Shown piece after piece: positions 7,731-16,365 of a stretch of 39,816 nt of DNA (position 1 is the first letter of the stretch; every line of letters starts with the position of its first letter). The translations under genes were made by a program, and so were the position numbers. The stretch spans positions 1 through 39,816 of the forward strand of contig NZ_JAHHPP010000253.1 in NCBI RefSeq assembly GCF_024606265.1, written 5' to 3'. Under the pieces are notes generated by a model that did no database searches, was not told the origin of the DNA, and saw only the letters and a list, made by a program, of their open reading frames with translations. This stretch comes from Endozoicomonas sp. SESOKO1. GTDB lineage: Bacteria > Pseudomonadota > Gammaproteobacteria > Pseudomonadales > Endozoicomonadaceae.

Positions 7731-9710
7731 ATGGCCGGACGGATTCCCCAGTATTTTATTGATGACCTCCTTACTCGCATCGATATCGTCGATGTTATCG
7801 ATCACCGGGTCAAGCTGAAAAAAACCGGTCGCAACTACTCTGCCTGCTGCCCTTTCCACAAAGAGAAGACTCCGTCCTTTACCGTGAGTCCTGACAAGCA
7901 GTTCTACTACTGCTTTGGTTGCGGGGCCAGTGGCAACGCTGTTGGCTTTGTTATGGATCACGACCACCTGGACTTTCCTGAGGCAGTTGACACCCTGGCA
8001 GGACAGCTGGGCCTGGAAGTCCCCAGGGAAGAAAACCCGCACAGGCAACGGGGCCCGGACCACAGCGAACTCTATAATCTGCTGGATCGCGCAGTGGACT
8101 TCTATAGCCGCCAGTTGAAACAGCATGAGCAATCCCCAAGGGCATCCCACTACCTGAAAAACCGGGGGCTTGATCCGCAGACCTGCCAGCACTTTGCCAT
8201 CGGCTTTGCACCGCCGGGCTGGGACAACCTGAAAAAAGAGCTGGCCACCTCACCAGAAAAAGAGCAACAGCTGATCACCACTGGCATGCTGGTCAAAAAT
8301 GAAGACCGCAATACGATCTATGATCGATTCCGGGAGCGCATCATTTTCCCTATCCGGGATAGCCGGGGCCGCTATATTGCGTTTGGCGGACGCGTTCTGG
8401 GTGATGAAAAACCAAAGTACCTTAACTCGCCCGAATCCCCTGTTTTCCACAAAGGCAAAGAGCTTTACGGACTATTTGAAGCCCGGCAGGCCAACCGCAA
8501 ACTGAGCCGCATCCTGGTGGTTGAAGGTTACATGGATGTGGTGGCGCTTGCCCAACAGGGAATCACCAACGCGGTGGCAACCCTTGGCACAGCCACCACC
8601 CCTGACCATATGCAGCGATTGTTCAAAGTCGTGCCCGAAGTCATTTTCTGCTTCGATGGCGATGATGCCGGCCGACGGGCTGCATGGCGTGCACTGGAAT
8701 CCACACTGTCCAACATGCAGGATGGTCGTCAGGCCCGTTTCCTGTTTCTGCCACAGGGCGAAGATCCGGATAGCATGGTTCGCAAGGAAGGCTCCGAAAG
8801 CTTTATTGAGCGAATCAAAAGCCAGGCCATCAGCCTGGATAACTTACTGTTCCGGGAACTGGAGTCAGAGCTGGATCTGACCACCATGGATGGTCGTGCC
8901 CGTTTGGCCAAACTGGCTCAACCTTATCTTGATAAACTGCCGGAAGGCTTGTTTCGTCAGTTGCTGGTGAAAAAGCTCTCAGACCGGACAGGACTGGATA
9001 CACACTACCTGGAAGCTCACTTTCAGGAGAGTGCCCGCACCAAAGAGTTATCCACAAGCCGACCAGAGCCGGAAGCACGCAACATCAGCCAGGAAGCACA
9101 GGTTCATCATGTTCATTATCAGCCAGCGCCTTTCTACGATGCAGACTACGAAGAAAGACAGTACGCACCAGAAGAACACCCGAGCTATAACACACCTGAG
9201 ATTTCACGCAGGCCTTCAACCCGCCATCTGACCAACTCAGCCAGACTGGTGACCTGCGGTTACGCCATACGACAATTATTATGTAATCCGGAGTTTGCCC
9301 GGGAAGTTTCCGAGCCATTTGACCACCTGAAACTGGAAAACGACAGTGACAGTAAATTACTGATTGACCTGTTAGCCATACTCAAAAAAGAACCGTCACT
9401 GAAAGCCAGCACGCTCATTGCCCAATGGTATGGAACCGAAAAAGGTAAACGTCTGCAAGCCCTGGCAGCCCTGGATCACGGCACTGCAGCTCATCGGGAT
9501 GAGTTTCTGGAAACCCTGGCCAAAATTCGCAAGAAGCACAACGAAGCTCAAAGTCACAATGAGCACAACAGCTTTCTGGTGGCCAGCCTGCAAAACAAGC
9601 GACCAAGCCAGCTTGACGAAGAAACACGAAAAAAATACCTGAAACTACTTGAAAGCAAGCGACAAAGCCTCAACTATAAGAAAAGTGACGCCCAATTCCC
9701 TGAGGAGTAA
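7731..9710 (+). CDS. dnaG: DNA primase
   Basis: DnaG makes the RNA primers for leading-strand initiation and Okazaki fragments, acting with the DnaB helicase. At 659 residues it has the full architecture. The N-terminal zinc-binding CHC2 motif uses Cys40, His43, Cys61 and Cys64. The catalytic core includes the RFRERIIFPIRD strand. The TOPRIM fold has VVEGYMDVVAL (about 266-276) and CFDGDDAGRRAA. A Pro/His/Tyr-rich linker covers about 435-495, and a helical C-terminal DnaB-binding domain covers about 505-655. The ATG start gives the canonical MAGRIPQYFIDDLL, but no strong Shine-Dalgarno is seen, which is consistent with low primase synthesis. A DnaA-box-like TTATCCACA occurs inside the gene at 9048-9056. 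Confidence 0.97.
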   Translation: MAGRIPQYFIDDLLTRIDIVDVIDHRVKLKKTGRNYSACCPFHKEKTPSFTVSPDKQFYYCFGCGASGNAVGFVMDHDHLDFPEAVDTLAGQLGLEVPREENPHRQRGPDHSELYNLLDRAVDFYSRQLKQHEQSPRASHYLKNRGLDPQTCQHFAIGFAPPGWDNLKKELATSPEKEQQLITTGMLVKNEDRNTIYDRFRERIIFPIRDSRGRYIAFGGRVLGDEKPKYLNSPESPVFHKGKELYGLFEARQANRKLSRILVVEGYMDVVALAQQGITNAVATLGTATTPDHMQRLFKVVPEVIFCFDGDDAGRRAAWRALESTLSNMQDGRQARFLFLPQGEDPDSMVRKEGSESFIERIKSQAISLDNLLFRELESELDLTTMDGRARLAKLAQPYLDKLPEGLFRQLLVKKLSDRTGLDTHYLEAHFQESARTKELSTSRPEPEARNISQEAQVHHVHYQPAPFYDADYEERQYAPEEHPSYNTPEISRRPSTRHLTNSARLVTCGYAIRQLLCNPEFAREVSEPFDHLKLENDSDSKLLIDLLAILKKEPSLKASTLIAQWYGTEKGKRLQALAALDHGTAAHRDEFLETLAKIRKKHNEAQSHNEHNSFLVASLQNKRPSQLDEETRKKYLKLLESKRQSLNYKKSDAQFPEE

Positions 9711-9986
9711 AACCCAAAAGTCATAAAAAATGACTGCACAACAAAAAATATTAGGTATACTTGAGTGTCACTGTGTCCCGTGGAACTGCATTATTGGCCA
9801 CATTTCTAATTCAAACCCGGTCTGAAAACACCAAGGAAAGGTAACCCGCGTCATGGAATGCATTCCGGTACCTCGTCCAACCAAGTCGGGCCGCTGCCCT
9901 GTGGTACTATACCCAGTTTATGAGCTATAATTGCCTGCTTACGTTTTTTTGTCCGGTTCGTCAATATCCGCTGTTAAAGGGTTGAT
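9711..9986 (+). other. dnaG-rpoD intergenic region with TATAAT box and 25-codon ORF
   Basis: This 276-nt gap holds a perfect TATAAT at 9926-9931, 55 nt before rpoD, but no good -35 at 17 nt, and a second -10-like TATACT near 9755. A 25-codon frame runs from ATG 9853 to TAA 9930 (MECIPVPRPTKSGRCP at its start), with AGGAAAGG 11 nt upstream. A 12-bp perfect palindrome (GGAATGCATTCC, 9855-9866) overlaps its start. I cannot show that the small ORF is translated. No sigma-32-type promoter is clear. Confidence 0.3.
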
Positions 9987-11819
9987 ATGTCAGCAAATTC
10001 GCAACAACAATCCAGATTAAAAGAGCTTATCGCCCGTGGTAAGGAACAGGGGTACCTGACTTACGCGGAGGTTAATGACCATCTTCCGGAAGATATTTCC
10101 GATCCTGATCAGGTGGAAGATATTATCCGCATGATCAATGACATGGGTATCAGCGTCTACGAGACCGCTCCCGATGCCGACACCCTACTCATGGCTGAAG
10201 CCGACACCGATGAGGCTGCCGCCGAAGAAGCCGCCGCAGCCCTTGCCGCCGTCGAACAGGAAGCAGGCAGAACCACTGACCCGGTCCGCATGTACATGCG
10301 GGAAATGGGGACAGTAGAGCTGTTAACCCGTGAAGGCGAAATCCAGATTGCCAAGCGCATCGAGGAAGGCTGGCGTGAAGTCATGTCGGCACTGGCCCAA
10401 TTCCCCGGTTCTGCCCGGATTGTCCTCGACGAGTACGATCGCCTGACTGAAGAAGAAGGACGCCTCACCGACGTCATCAGTGGCTATATAGATCCCGACG
10501 ATGATACTGAGATCGCCAATACCGATGATGACGATGTAGAAATCAACGAATCACTTGATGACGATAACGATGACGACGATGGTGATGAAGACAGCGAAGA
10601 AGAGGGCGATAGCGGACTTGATCCGGAAGAAGCCAAAGAACGCTTCAACCTTCTGAGAGAGGCCCTGGAAAAAGCCACCACAGCCATTGCCAATAATGGT
10701 CGTGATAACAGCCAGGCGGCCCTCGACGAACTGGCCGAAGCTTTCATGCCTCTGAAGCTGGTACCACGCATCTTTGACATGCTGGTGTTCAGAATCCGCA
10801 ATGCCGTAGAGCGCATCCGTGATAATGAACGCGCTGTAATGCAACTGTGTGTTCGCAAATCGAAAATGCCCCGCAAGATCTTCCTTAAGGCATTTCCGGG
10901 CAACGAAACCAACCTTGGCTGGATCGATGAGCTGGCCGCTGGCAGCGGTGGTTACGCAGAGGCTTTGCAGAACTATCGCGAAGAGATTATTCGTGCCCAG
11001 AAAAAGCTGGCCAATATTGAGAAAGAATTCGACCTTTCCCTGGCCCAGATAAAAGACATCAACCGTAAAATGTCTCTTGGCGAAGCTCGTGCCCGCCGCG
11101 CCAAAAAAGAGATGGTTGAAGCCAACCTTCGTCTGGTTATTTCTATTGCCAAGAAATATACCAACCGTGGCCTGCAATTTCTCGACCTGATTCAGGAAGG
11201 CAACATCGGTCTGATGAAGGCGGTGGACAAGTTTGAATATCGCCGTGGCTACAAGTTCTCGACCTACGCTACCTGGTGGATTCGACAGGCGATTACCCGA
11301 TCGATCGCGGACCAGGCCCGCACCATCCGTATTCCGGTTCACATGATTGAAACCATCAACAAGCTGAACCGGATCTCACGACAGATGTTGCAGGAGATGG
11401 GCCGGGAACCCACACCGGACGAACTGGCTGTGCGCATGGATATGCCAGAAGACAAGATTCGTAAGGTACTGAAGATCTCCAAAGAGCCTATCTCCATGGA
11501 GACGCCCATTGGTGATGATGAAGATTCGCACCTGGGTGACTTTATTGAAGATGCCACCATGCAGTCGCCTATCGACCGGGCAACGGGCGAAGGCCTGAAG
11601 GAATCTACCCGCATGGTTCTGGCTGGCCTCACCGCTCGTGAAGCCAAGGTACTGAGAATGCGCTTCGGTATCGATATGAACACCGACCACACGCTGGAAG
11701 AAGTGGGCAAGCAGTTCGACGTTACCCGTGAGCGTATCCGCCAGATTGAGGCCAAGGCCCTGAGAAAACTGCGTCACCCAACCCGCTCGGATCACCTCCG
11801 CAGCTTCCTTGATGAGTAA
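9987..11819 (+). CDS. rpoD: RNA polymerase sigma factor RpoD (sigma-70)
   Basis: The primary sigma factor directs core RNA polymerase to housekeeping promoters. At 610 residues it carries region 1.1 at the N-terminus, region 1.2 ([20 protein letters not shown]) near 92-112, and a non-conserved region with a very acidic stretch of Asp/Glu around residues 170-215. Regions 2.1-2.4 lie at about 375-445 ([33 protein letters not shown]). Region 3 follows, and region 4.2 with the -35 helix ([18 protein letters not shown]) lies near 570-590. It is the last gene of the rpsU-dnaG-rpoD operon, and a strong terminator follows. Confidence 0.98.
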   Translation: MSANSQQQSRLKELIARGKEQGYLTYAEVNDHLPEDISDPDQVEDIIRMINDMGISVYETAPDADTLLMAEADTDEAAAEEAAAALAAVEQEAGRTTDPVRMYMREMGTVELLTREGEIQIAKRIEEGWREVMSALAQFPGSARIVLDEYDRLTEEEGRLTDVISGYIDPDDDTEIANTDDDDVEINESLDDDNDDDDGDEDSEEEGDSGLDPEEAKERFNLLREALEKATTAIANNGRDNSQAALDELAEAFMPLKLVPRIFDMLVFRIRNAVERIRDNERAVMQLCVRKSKMPRKIFLKAFPGNETNLGWIDELAAGSGGYAEALQNYREEIIRAQKKLANIEKEFDLSLAQIKDINRKMSLGEARARRAKKEMVEANLRLVISIAKKYTNRGLQFLDLIQEGNIGLMKAVDKFEYRRGYKFSTYATWWIRQAITRSIADQARTIRIPVHMIETINKLNRISRQMLQEMGREPTPDELAVRMDMPEDKIRKVLKISKEPISMETPIGDDEDSHLGDFIEDATMQSPIDRATGEGLKESTRMVLAGLTAREAKVLRMRFGIDMNTDHTLEEVGKQFDVTRERIRQIEAKALRKLRHPTRSDHLRSFLDE

Positions 11820-11830
11820 TCATCAACCAT

Positions 11831-11858
11831 AAAAAAAGCACCGCAAGGTGCTTTTTTT
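11831..11858. terminator. bidirectional terminator between rpoD and pnp
   Basis: An AAAAAAAGCACC / GGTGCTTTTTTT hairpin with a short loop gives a T-tract on both strands, so it can end both rpoD (plus) and pnp (minus). A second perfect 10-bp stem (11874-11899, AGAGGCTGGC and its complement) lies between it and the pnp stop and may protect the pnp mRNA 3' end. Confidence 0.9.
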
Positions 11859-11909
11859 ATGGCCTGTTGAAAGAGAGGCTGGCACTGGGGCCAGCCTCTG
11901 GAACAGTGA

Positions 11910-14039
11910 TTACTCAGCCGTTGCCGCCTGCTGCTCTTTAATGCGGGCAACTTCCTTCATGCTCAGCTTAATACGACCACGGTTGTCCAGATCCATCACA
12001 ACCACTTCAAGCTTCTGCCCCATCTTGACGTAGTCAGCAACGTTCTCAACCCGGTGATCAGCAATCTGGGAAATATGCACCAGACCATCCTGACCAGGCA
12101 GAATGTTAACAAAAGCGCCAAACTCCACAATGCGGGTTACCGTACCGTTGTAAATCTTGCCGATTTCCGCTTCAGCAGTGACGCCGTAGACACGATCATA
12201 AGCCGCCTGACAGGCTTCACGGGTCTCACCATAAATTTTAACGGTGCCGTCGTCAGCAATATCAACCGATGCACCGGTATCTTCACAGATAGAACGGATA
12301 GTGGCACCACCTTTACCAATAACATCACGAATCTTATCCTGATCAATCTTCAGGGTCATGGTCATTGGTGCGTTTGGTGACAGCTCACTGCGGGAACGGG
12401 CGATGACTTTATTCATCTCAGCCAGGATATGCAGACGGGCATGCAGGGCCTGATCAAGAGCGATATCCATGATCTCTTCAGTGATACCGGCAATCTTGAT
12501 ATCCATCTGCAATGCAGTAACACCATGAGCAGTACCGGCCACTTTAAAGTCCATATCACCCAGGTGATCTTCATCACCCAGAATATCGGTCAGTACAGCA
12601 AACTGCTCGCCTTCCTTGACCAGACCCATGGCGATACCGGCAACCGGTGCCTTCAGAGGCACACCGGCATCCATCAGTGCCAGGGAAGAACCACAGACAG
12701 AAGCCATGGAGCTGGAACCATTGGATTCGGTAATTTCAGACACCACCCGAATGGTATAAGGGAACTCTTCTTCACCTGGCAGTACCGCCTGGATACCACG
12801 ACGGGCAAGACGACCATGGCCGATTTCACGGCGTCCCGGAGGACCCATACGACCCGCCTCGCCTACAGAGTAGGGAGGGAAGTTGTAATGCAGCATGAAC
12901 GGGTCACGGCTTTCACCTTCCAGGGCATCGACAAACTGCGCGTCACGGGCAGTACCCAGCGTGGTGGTAACGATAGCCTGAGTTTCACCACGGGTGAACA
13001 GGGCAGAACCGTGGGTCTTTTTCAGAACGCCAACTTCTACCGTGATCGGGCGAACGGTTTTGGTATCACGACCATCGATACGTGGCTGACCATTAATGAT
13101 GTTGCCACGGACGACGGACTTCTCCAACTTGCTGAAGTAGGTCTGAACATCATCAGCACTGAACTTGCCTGCGTCTTCGCCAACCAGCTCAGCTTCAGCT
13201 TCAGCGCGCAGTTCCGCCAGCTTGTTGCTGCGCTCCTGCTTGATGGTGATGCCATAAGCGTCACGAATTTTCTGTTCAAAACCAGCAGCAACAGCCTCTT
13301 TAACTGCTGTCTTTTCTGGTTCTGGCTGCCAGTCCCAGGTTGGCTTACCCGCTTCTGCCGCAAATTCTTTAACCGCAGCAATAACTGACTGATACTCCTG
13401 CTGGGCAAACAGAACAGCACCCAGCATTTCATCTTCAGTCAGCTCCTGTGCCTCAGACTCAACCATCAGGACAGCGTCACTGGTACCGGCAACCACCATG
13501 TCGAGCTCAGACTTTTTCATTTGCTCAAAAGATGGGTTCAGGATGTAACCATCGTCTTCAGTGAAGCCAACACGGGCAGCACCCACAGGACCGGCAAAGG
13601 GAATACCGGAAATAGCCAGGGCGGCAGAAGTGGCAATCATACCCAGAATGTCAGGATCGTTCTTCTTATCCACAGACATGACAGTGATGATAACCTGAAC
13701 CTCGTTCATGAAACCTTTCGGGAACAGCGGACGAATAGGACGGTCGATCAGGCGGGAAGTCAGCGTCTCTTTTTCGCTGGCCTTACCCTCACGCTTCAGA
13801 AAGCCACCAGGAATTTTACCGGCAGCGTAAACCTTTTCCTGATAGTGAACAGACAACGGGAAAAAGTCCTGACCATCACGGGCACTCTTGGCACCCACCA
13901 CAGTCGCCAGAACCTGAAGTTCACCCATGGTTGCCAGCACGGCACCGGTGGCCTGACGGGCAATCCGTCCTGTTTCCAGCGTAACGGTGTGTTCACCAAA
14001 CTGGAAAGTTTTTGTAAATGCTTTTGGAGCAATACTCAC
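11910..14039 (-). CDS. pnp: polyribonucleotide nucleotidyltransferase (PNPase)
   Basis: PNPase degrades RNA 3' to 5' by phosphorolysis and is the exonuclease of the RNA degradosome. Two RNase PH-like domains (about 10-220 and 320-540, the second containing [14 protein letters not shown]) are followed by a KH domain ([15 protein letters not shown]) and an S1 domain (about 620-690). The start is a GTG at 14039: AAAGGAAG lies 5 nt before it, and the product then begins [17 protein letters not shown], close to the family start. A TTG 21 nt upstream keeps the frame but lies upstream of the Shine-Dalgarno. The 709-residue length is normal. The rpsO-pnp hairpin upstream suggests conserved autoregulation. 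Confidence 0.96.
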   Translation of the reverse strand: MSIAPKAFTKTFQFGEHTVTLETGRIARQATGAVLATMGELQVLATVVGAKSARDGQDFFPLSVHYQEKVYAAGKIPGGFLKREGKASEKETLTSRLIDRPIRPLFPKGFMNEVQVIITVMSVDKKNDPDILGMIATSAALAISGIPFAGPVGAARVGFTEDDGYILNPSFEQMKKSELDMVVAGTSDAVLMVESEAQELTEDEMLGAVLFAQQEYQSVIAAVKEFAAEAGKPTWDWQPEPEKTAVKEAVAAGFEQKIRDAYGITIKQERSNKLAELRAEAEAELVGEDAGKFSADDVQTYFSKLEKSVVRGNIINGQPRIDGRDTKTVRPITVEVGVLKKTHGSALFTRGETQAIVTTTLGTARDAQFVDALEGESRDPFMLHYNFPPYSVGEAGRMGPPGRREIGHGRLARRGIQAVLPGEEEFPYTIRVVSEITESNGSSSMASVCGSSLALMDAGVPLKAPVAGIAMGLVKEGEQFAVLTDILGDEDHLGDMDFKVAGTAHGVTALQMDIKIAGITEEIMDIALDQALHARLHILAEMNKVIARSRSELSPNAPMTMTLKIDQDKIRDVIGKGGATIRSICEDTGASVDIADDGTVKIYGETREACQAAYDRVYGVTAEAEIGKIYNGTVTRIVEFGAFVNILPGQDGLVHISQIADHRVENVADYVKMGQKLEVVVMDLDNRGRIKLSMKEVARIKEQQAATAE

Positions 14040-14074
14040 GTTATCTTCCTTTATTGCCAAACGATATCACCCCA

Positions 14075-14164
14075 CCTGCATCCACACTGTCATAGAGATG
14101 GATGCAATTCAGAGACCTCTGCACCAAAGTCTCTGAATTGCACCCCATGCAGACAGAGTGCAGG
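14075..14164 (-). promoter_or_regulatory. rpsO-pnp long hairpin, likely RNase III processing site
   Basis: A perfect 14-bp stem (14103-14116 with 14129-14142, core ATTCAGAGAC) has a 12-nt loop. It is extended by weaker outer pairing (CCTGCA at 14075-14080 with TGCAGG near 14159-14164). It lies 40-125 nt upstream of pnp in the mRNA. In E. coli a long duplex at the same place is cut by RNase III and then acted on by PNPase, which lowers pnp mRNA stability. Position and shape match; cleavage is inferred. Confidence 0.7.
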
Positions 14165-14195
14165 CATGGGCAATGCTTGTCTTACCAACCCGTAA

Positions 14196-14237
14196 ATAAC
14201 AAAACACCGCCAGCCACAGATAATGCAGCTCGCGGTG
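14196..14237 (-). terminator. Rho-independent terminator after rpsO
   Basis: On the minus strand GGCACCGCGAGC pairs with GCTGGCGGTG (one bulge) and is followed by TTTTGTTATTT. It lies about 60 nt after the rpsO stop. As in E. coli it probably ends most rpsO transcripts while letting some read into pnp. Confidence 0.8.
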
Positions 14238-14294
14238 CCTTGACTGTGGGAGGTGATATCAGGACATCACCGCCCATATGACCGTATCAAACGA

Positions 14295-14564
14295 TTAGCG
14301 ACGCAGACCCAGAAGCTGGATCAGGCTACGGTAACGTTCAACATCCTTACGCTTCAGGTAGTCCAGCAGGTTACGACGCTGGTTTACCATGCGAATCAGA
14401 CCACGACGGGAGTGATGATCCTTGTGATTCACCTTGAAGTGTCCCTGCAGGCCTTCGATGTTAGCAGTCAGCAGAGCCACCTGAACTTCAGGGGATCCAG
14501 TGTCGCCTTCAGTACGAGCGAATTTCTTCAGGATTTCAGCTTTCTTTTCAGCAGTCAAAGCCAT
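14295..14564 (-). CDS. rpsO: 30S ribosomal protein S15
   Basis: S15 is a primary 16S rRNA-binding protein of the 30S platform. The 89-residue protein follows the family throughout: [50 protein letters not shown] and a C-terminal [12 protein letters not shown]. Length and start are normal, with TGGAGA 7 nt before the ATG. It lies between truB and pnp, the conserved order. S15 represses its own mRNA in E. coli; the sequence alone does not show whether the same pseudoknot forms here. Confidence 0.98.
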   Translation of the reverse strand: MALTAEKKAEILKKFARTEGDTGSPEVQVALLTANIEGLQGHFKVNHKDHHSRRGLIRMVNQRRNLLDYLKRKDVERYRSLIQLLGLRR

Positions 14565-14610
14565 TGTTCAATCTCCAGATAATATGCAATACAGAAAACC
14601 GGCATGACCG

Positions 14611-14639
14611 TGCATATTTACAGCCAGCCATCCAAACAA
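14611..14639 (-). promoter_or_regulatory. candidate rpsO promoter
   Basis: On the minus strand TTGTTT (14634-14639) and TATGCA (14611-14616) are 17 nt apart, about 45 nt upstream of the rpsO start in the truB-rpsO gap. It is a moderate consensus match placed where E. coli has its rpsO promoter. Confidence 0.4.
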
Positions 14640-14718
14640 CCGACGAAGTCTATCACTATGTTGTGAACGCGTCCAAAAAAACTATATAAGTAGTTGGCCA
14701 CCCGGAATTTTTGCTGAA

Positions 14719-15795
14719 TCAACCTTTGACCAGACGCCTGGGCGCAACCAGACCATCATCAGTAATTTCACCGATGCCCAGGAACACCATACCTTCAACA
14801 CCTTCAGCAACTCCATAGATACGGACATTACCTGAGGTCGGCGCCTGGGGAACCTGGACGGGATTCCCCTGGGAAATGTAATAACTGCTGGTTGCACCCA
14901 GTTTTACCTGCGGCCAGTCACTGACAGCACTATCCTGAGGCAACAACAGGTCATCAATAACACGATCACCAGCCTTATTGCGGATTCTGGATAACTCCCT
15001 GAGGCGCTCTGACTGCCCCTGTTCCAGCTTGTCACGACCCAGCACTTCCGCCAGAGCGGACAGCTCGGCAAACTCAATACGCTCTTCGACACCCAGGGCA
15101 GACTCACGGGCTTCATCCCGCATCGCCGCAAGCTCATCAAGAGAATACGCCTGATGCTCAGTGTAAGGGCCTGCCTTAAGGCGCTTCAGCTCAGCAACAT
15201 GACCAAGGCAACCCAGGGCCTCACCAATATCTTCAATCAACGTGCGGATATAGGTTCCCTTGGTACAATCCACTTCGAAAACACACTCATCACCCTCAAA
15301 ATCCAGCAATTCCAGACGGTGAATGGTAATGGTGCGCGACGGACGCTCAATTTCAATACCTTCACGGGCATATTCGTACAGCGGCCTGCCGTTATGCTTG
15401 AGCGCCGAGTACATGCTGGGCACCTGCTCAACATTCCCCCGGAATTGTTGCAAAATAGCTTCCACATCAGAGCGGGTGACTGTCACCGGGCGCTCTTCGA
15501 CGATCTCACCCTCGCGATCACCCGTAGTGGTTCTCACCCCCATTTTCATGGTGGTACGGTAGGATTTATCAGAATCGAGCAAATACTGGGAAAACTTGGT
15601 CGCCTCTCCCAGGCAGATGGGTAAAACGCCCGTCGCCAGTGGATCAAGACTGCCGGTATGGCCAGCCTTGGCAGCATTAAACAGCCGCTTCACCCGTTGG
15701 AGCACCTCATTGGAAGAAGCGCCATACATTTTATCAACCACAATAATGCCGTCCACCGGACGGCCCCGATTAGCGCGTCGACCTCTTCTGCCCAT
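14719..15795 (-). CDS. truB: tRNA pseudouridine(55) synthase
   Basis: TruB isomerises U55 in the T-loop of nearly all tRNAs. The protein shows the GHTGSLDPLATGVLPI catalytic motif with Asp51, the SMYSALKHNGRPLYEYAR motif, the TKGTYIRTLIEDIG segment and a PUA-like C-terminal part ending GLVAPRRLV. It is 358 residues, longer than the ~314 of E. coli. Most of the excess is a charged helical insertion at about residues 228-278, between the catalytic domain and the DDLLLPQDSAVSDWP segment. The start lies 3 nt after the rbfA stop, with GAGGAG inside the rbfA tail as Shine-Dalgarno. Confidence 0.96.
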   Translation of the reverse strand: MGRRGRRANRGRPVDGIIVVDKMYGASSNEVLQRVKRLFNAAKAGHTGSLDPLATGVLPICLGEATKFSQYLLDSDKSYRTTMKMGVRTTTGDREGEIVEERPVTVTRSDVEAILQQFRGNVEQVPSMYSALKHNGRPLYEYAREGIEIERPSRTITIHRLELLDFEGDECVFEVDCTKGTYIRTLIEDIGEALGCLGHVAELKRLKAGPYTEHQAYSLDELAAMRDEARESALGVEERIEFAELSALAEVLGRDKLEQGQSERLRELSRIRNKAGDRVIDDLLLPQDSAVSDWPQVKLGATSSYYISQGNPVQVPQAPTSGNVRIYGVAEGVEGMVFLGIGEITDDGLVAPRRLVKG

Positions 15796-15798
15796 GAC

Positions 15799-16197
15799 TT
15801 ACTCCTCAGTACCTTCTTCTGAGCCCTTATCCGCTTTCGCGTCTCTGGCAACCGCCTGATCGATCAGTGAGGACAGGTAAGCCCCGCGCCGCAGACTGTT
15901 GTCATAGTAAAAGCGGAGCCGAGGGGTAAATCTCAGCTTGATGGCCTTAGCCAACTGAGAACGCAGGAACCCCGCCGCCTGACTCAATATCTCCAGGGAT
16001 TGATCAATTTTTTCCTGGTCATCAACGCCCAGAAAAGAGACATAAACATCTGCAAAGGCAAGATCCCGGCTCACTTCGACCACACTGACCGTGACCATAC
16101 CAAGACGGGGATCTTTCATTTCCAGTTGAATCAGCTGAGCCAGTTCTTTCTGAATCTGGTCGGCTACTCGCTGGGTACGACTGTACTCTTTAGCCAT
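15799..16197 (-). CDS. rbfA: 30S ribosome-binding factor RbfA
   Basis: RbfA binds the maturing 30S subunit and helps 16S rRNA 5'-end processing and cold adaptation. The product is 132 residues when started at MAKEYSRTQRVADQIQ, which matches the family start; an in-frame ATG 63 nt upstream would add 21 atypical residues. The KH-like fold shows DPRLGMVTVSVVEVSRDLAFADVYVSFL and FLRSQLAKAIKLRFTPRLRFYYD. It is co-transcribed with truB but separated from infB by a strong terminator. Confidence 0.95.
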   Translation of the reverse strand: MAKEYSRTQRVADQIQKELAQLIQLEMKDPRLGMVTVSVVEVSRDLAFADVYVSFLGVDDQEKIDQSLEILSQAAGFLRSQLAKAIKLRFTPRLRFYYDNSLRRGAYLSSLIDQAVARDAKADKGSEEGTEE

Positions 16198-16237
16198 TGA
16201 ATACTCACTCCGTAAACCACAATACCCATAAGGCATA

Positions 16238-16287
16238 AAAGGCACAGAGACACAAAGCAATCTTTCCCTTTGTGACTTTGTGCCTTT
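16238..16287. repeat. palindromic CTTTGTG-type intergenic repeat
   Basis: A 20-nt arm (16238-16257, AAAGGCACAGAGACACAAAG) faces a near-complementary arm (16268-16287) across a 10-nt loop, with about two mismatches. The sequence is built from CTTTGTG/CACAAAG units. Similar GTG-rich palindromes occur as dispersed intergenic elements in many bacterial genomes. It sits directly upstream of the infB-rbfA terminator stem. I found no second copy in this window. Confidence 0.5.
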
Positions 16288-16292
16288 GCGGT

Positions 16293-16323
16293 TAAAAAAA
16301 GCCTGCGGAAGAAACCGCAGGCT
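16293..16323 (-). terminator. strong terminator between infB and rbfA
   Basis: On the minus strand AGCCTGCGG and CCGCAGGCT form a perfect 9-bp stem with a 6-nt loop, followed by seven to eight T residues. It lies about 45 nt after the infB stop and before rbfA, so rbfA-truB transcription must rely on readthrough or another promoter. Confidence 0.88.
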
Positions 16324-16365
16324 CTGGCGTCTATCTCATATACATAACGTCACACACGTAACGAA

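Noticed and set aside
12429-13388. 319-codon open frame antisense to pnp
   Set aside because: It overlaps the PNPase catalytic domains, and its Thr/Gln/Gly-rich composition is typical of a shadow frame.
14040-14060. TTG start of pnp 21 nt upstream
   Set aside because: The Shine-Dalgarno AAAGGAAG lies between the TTG and the GTG at 14039, so initiation at the GTG is far more likely.
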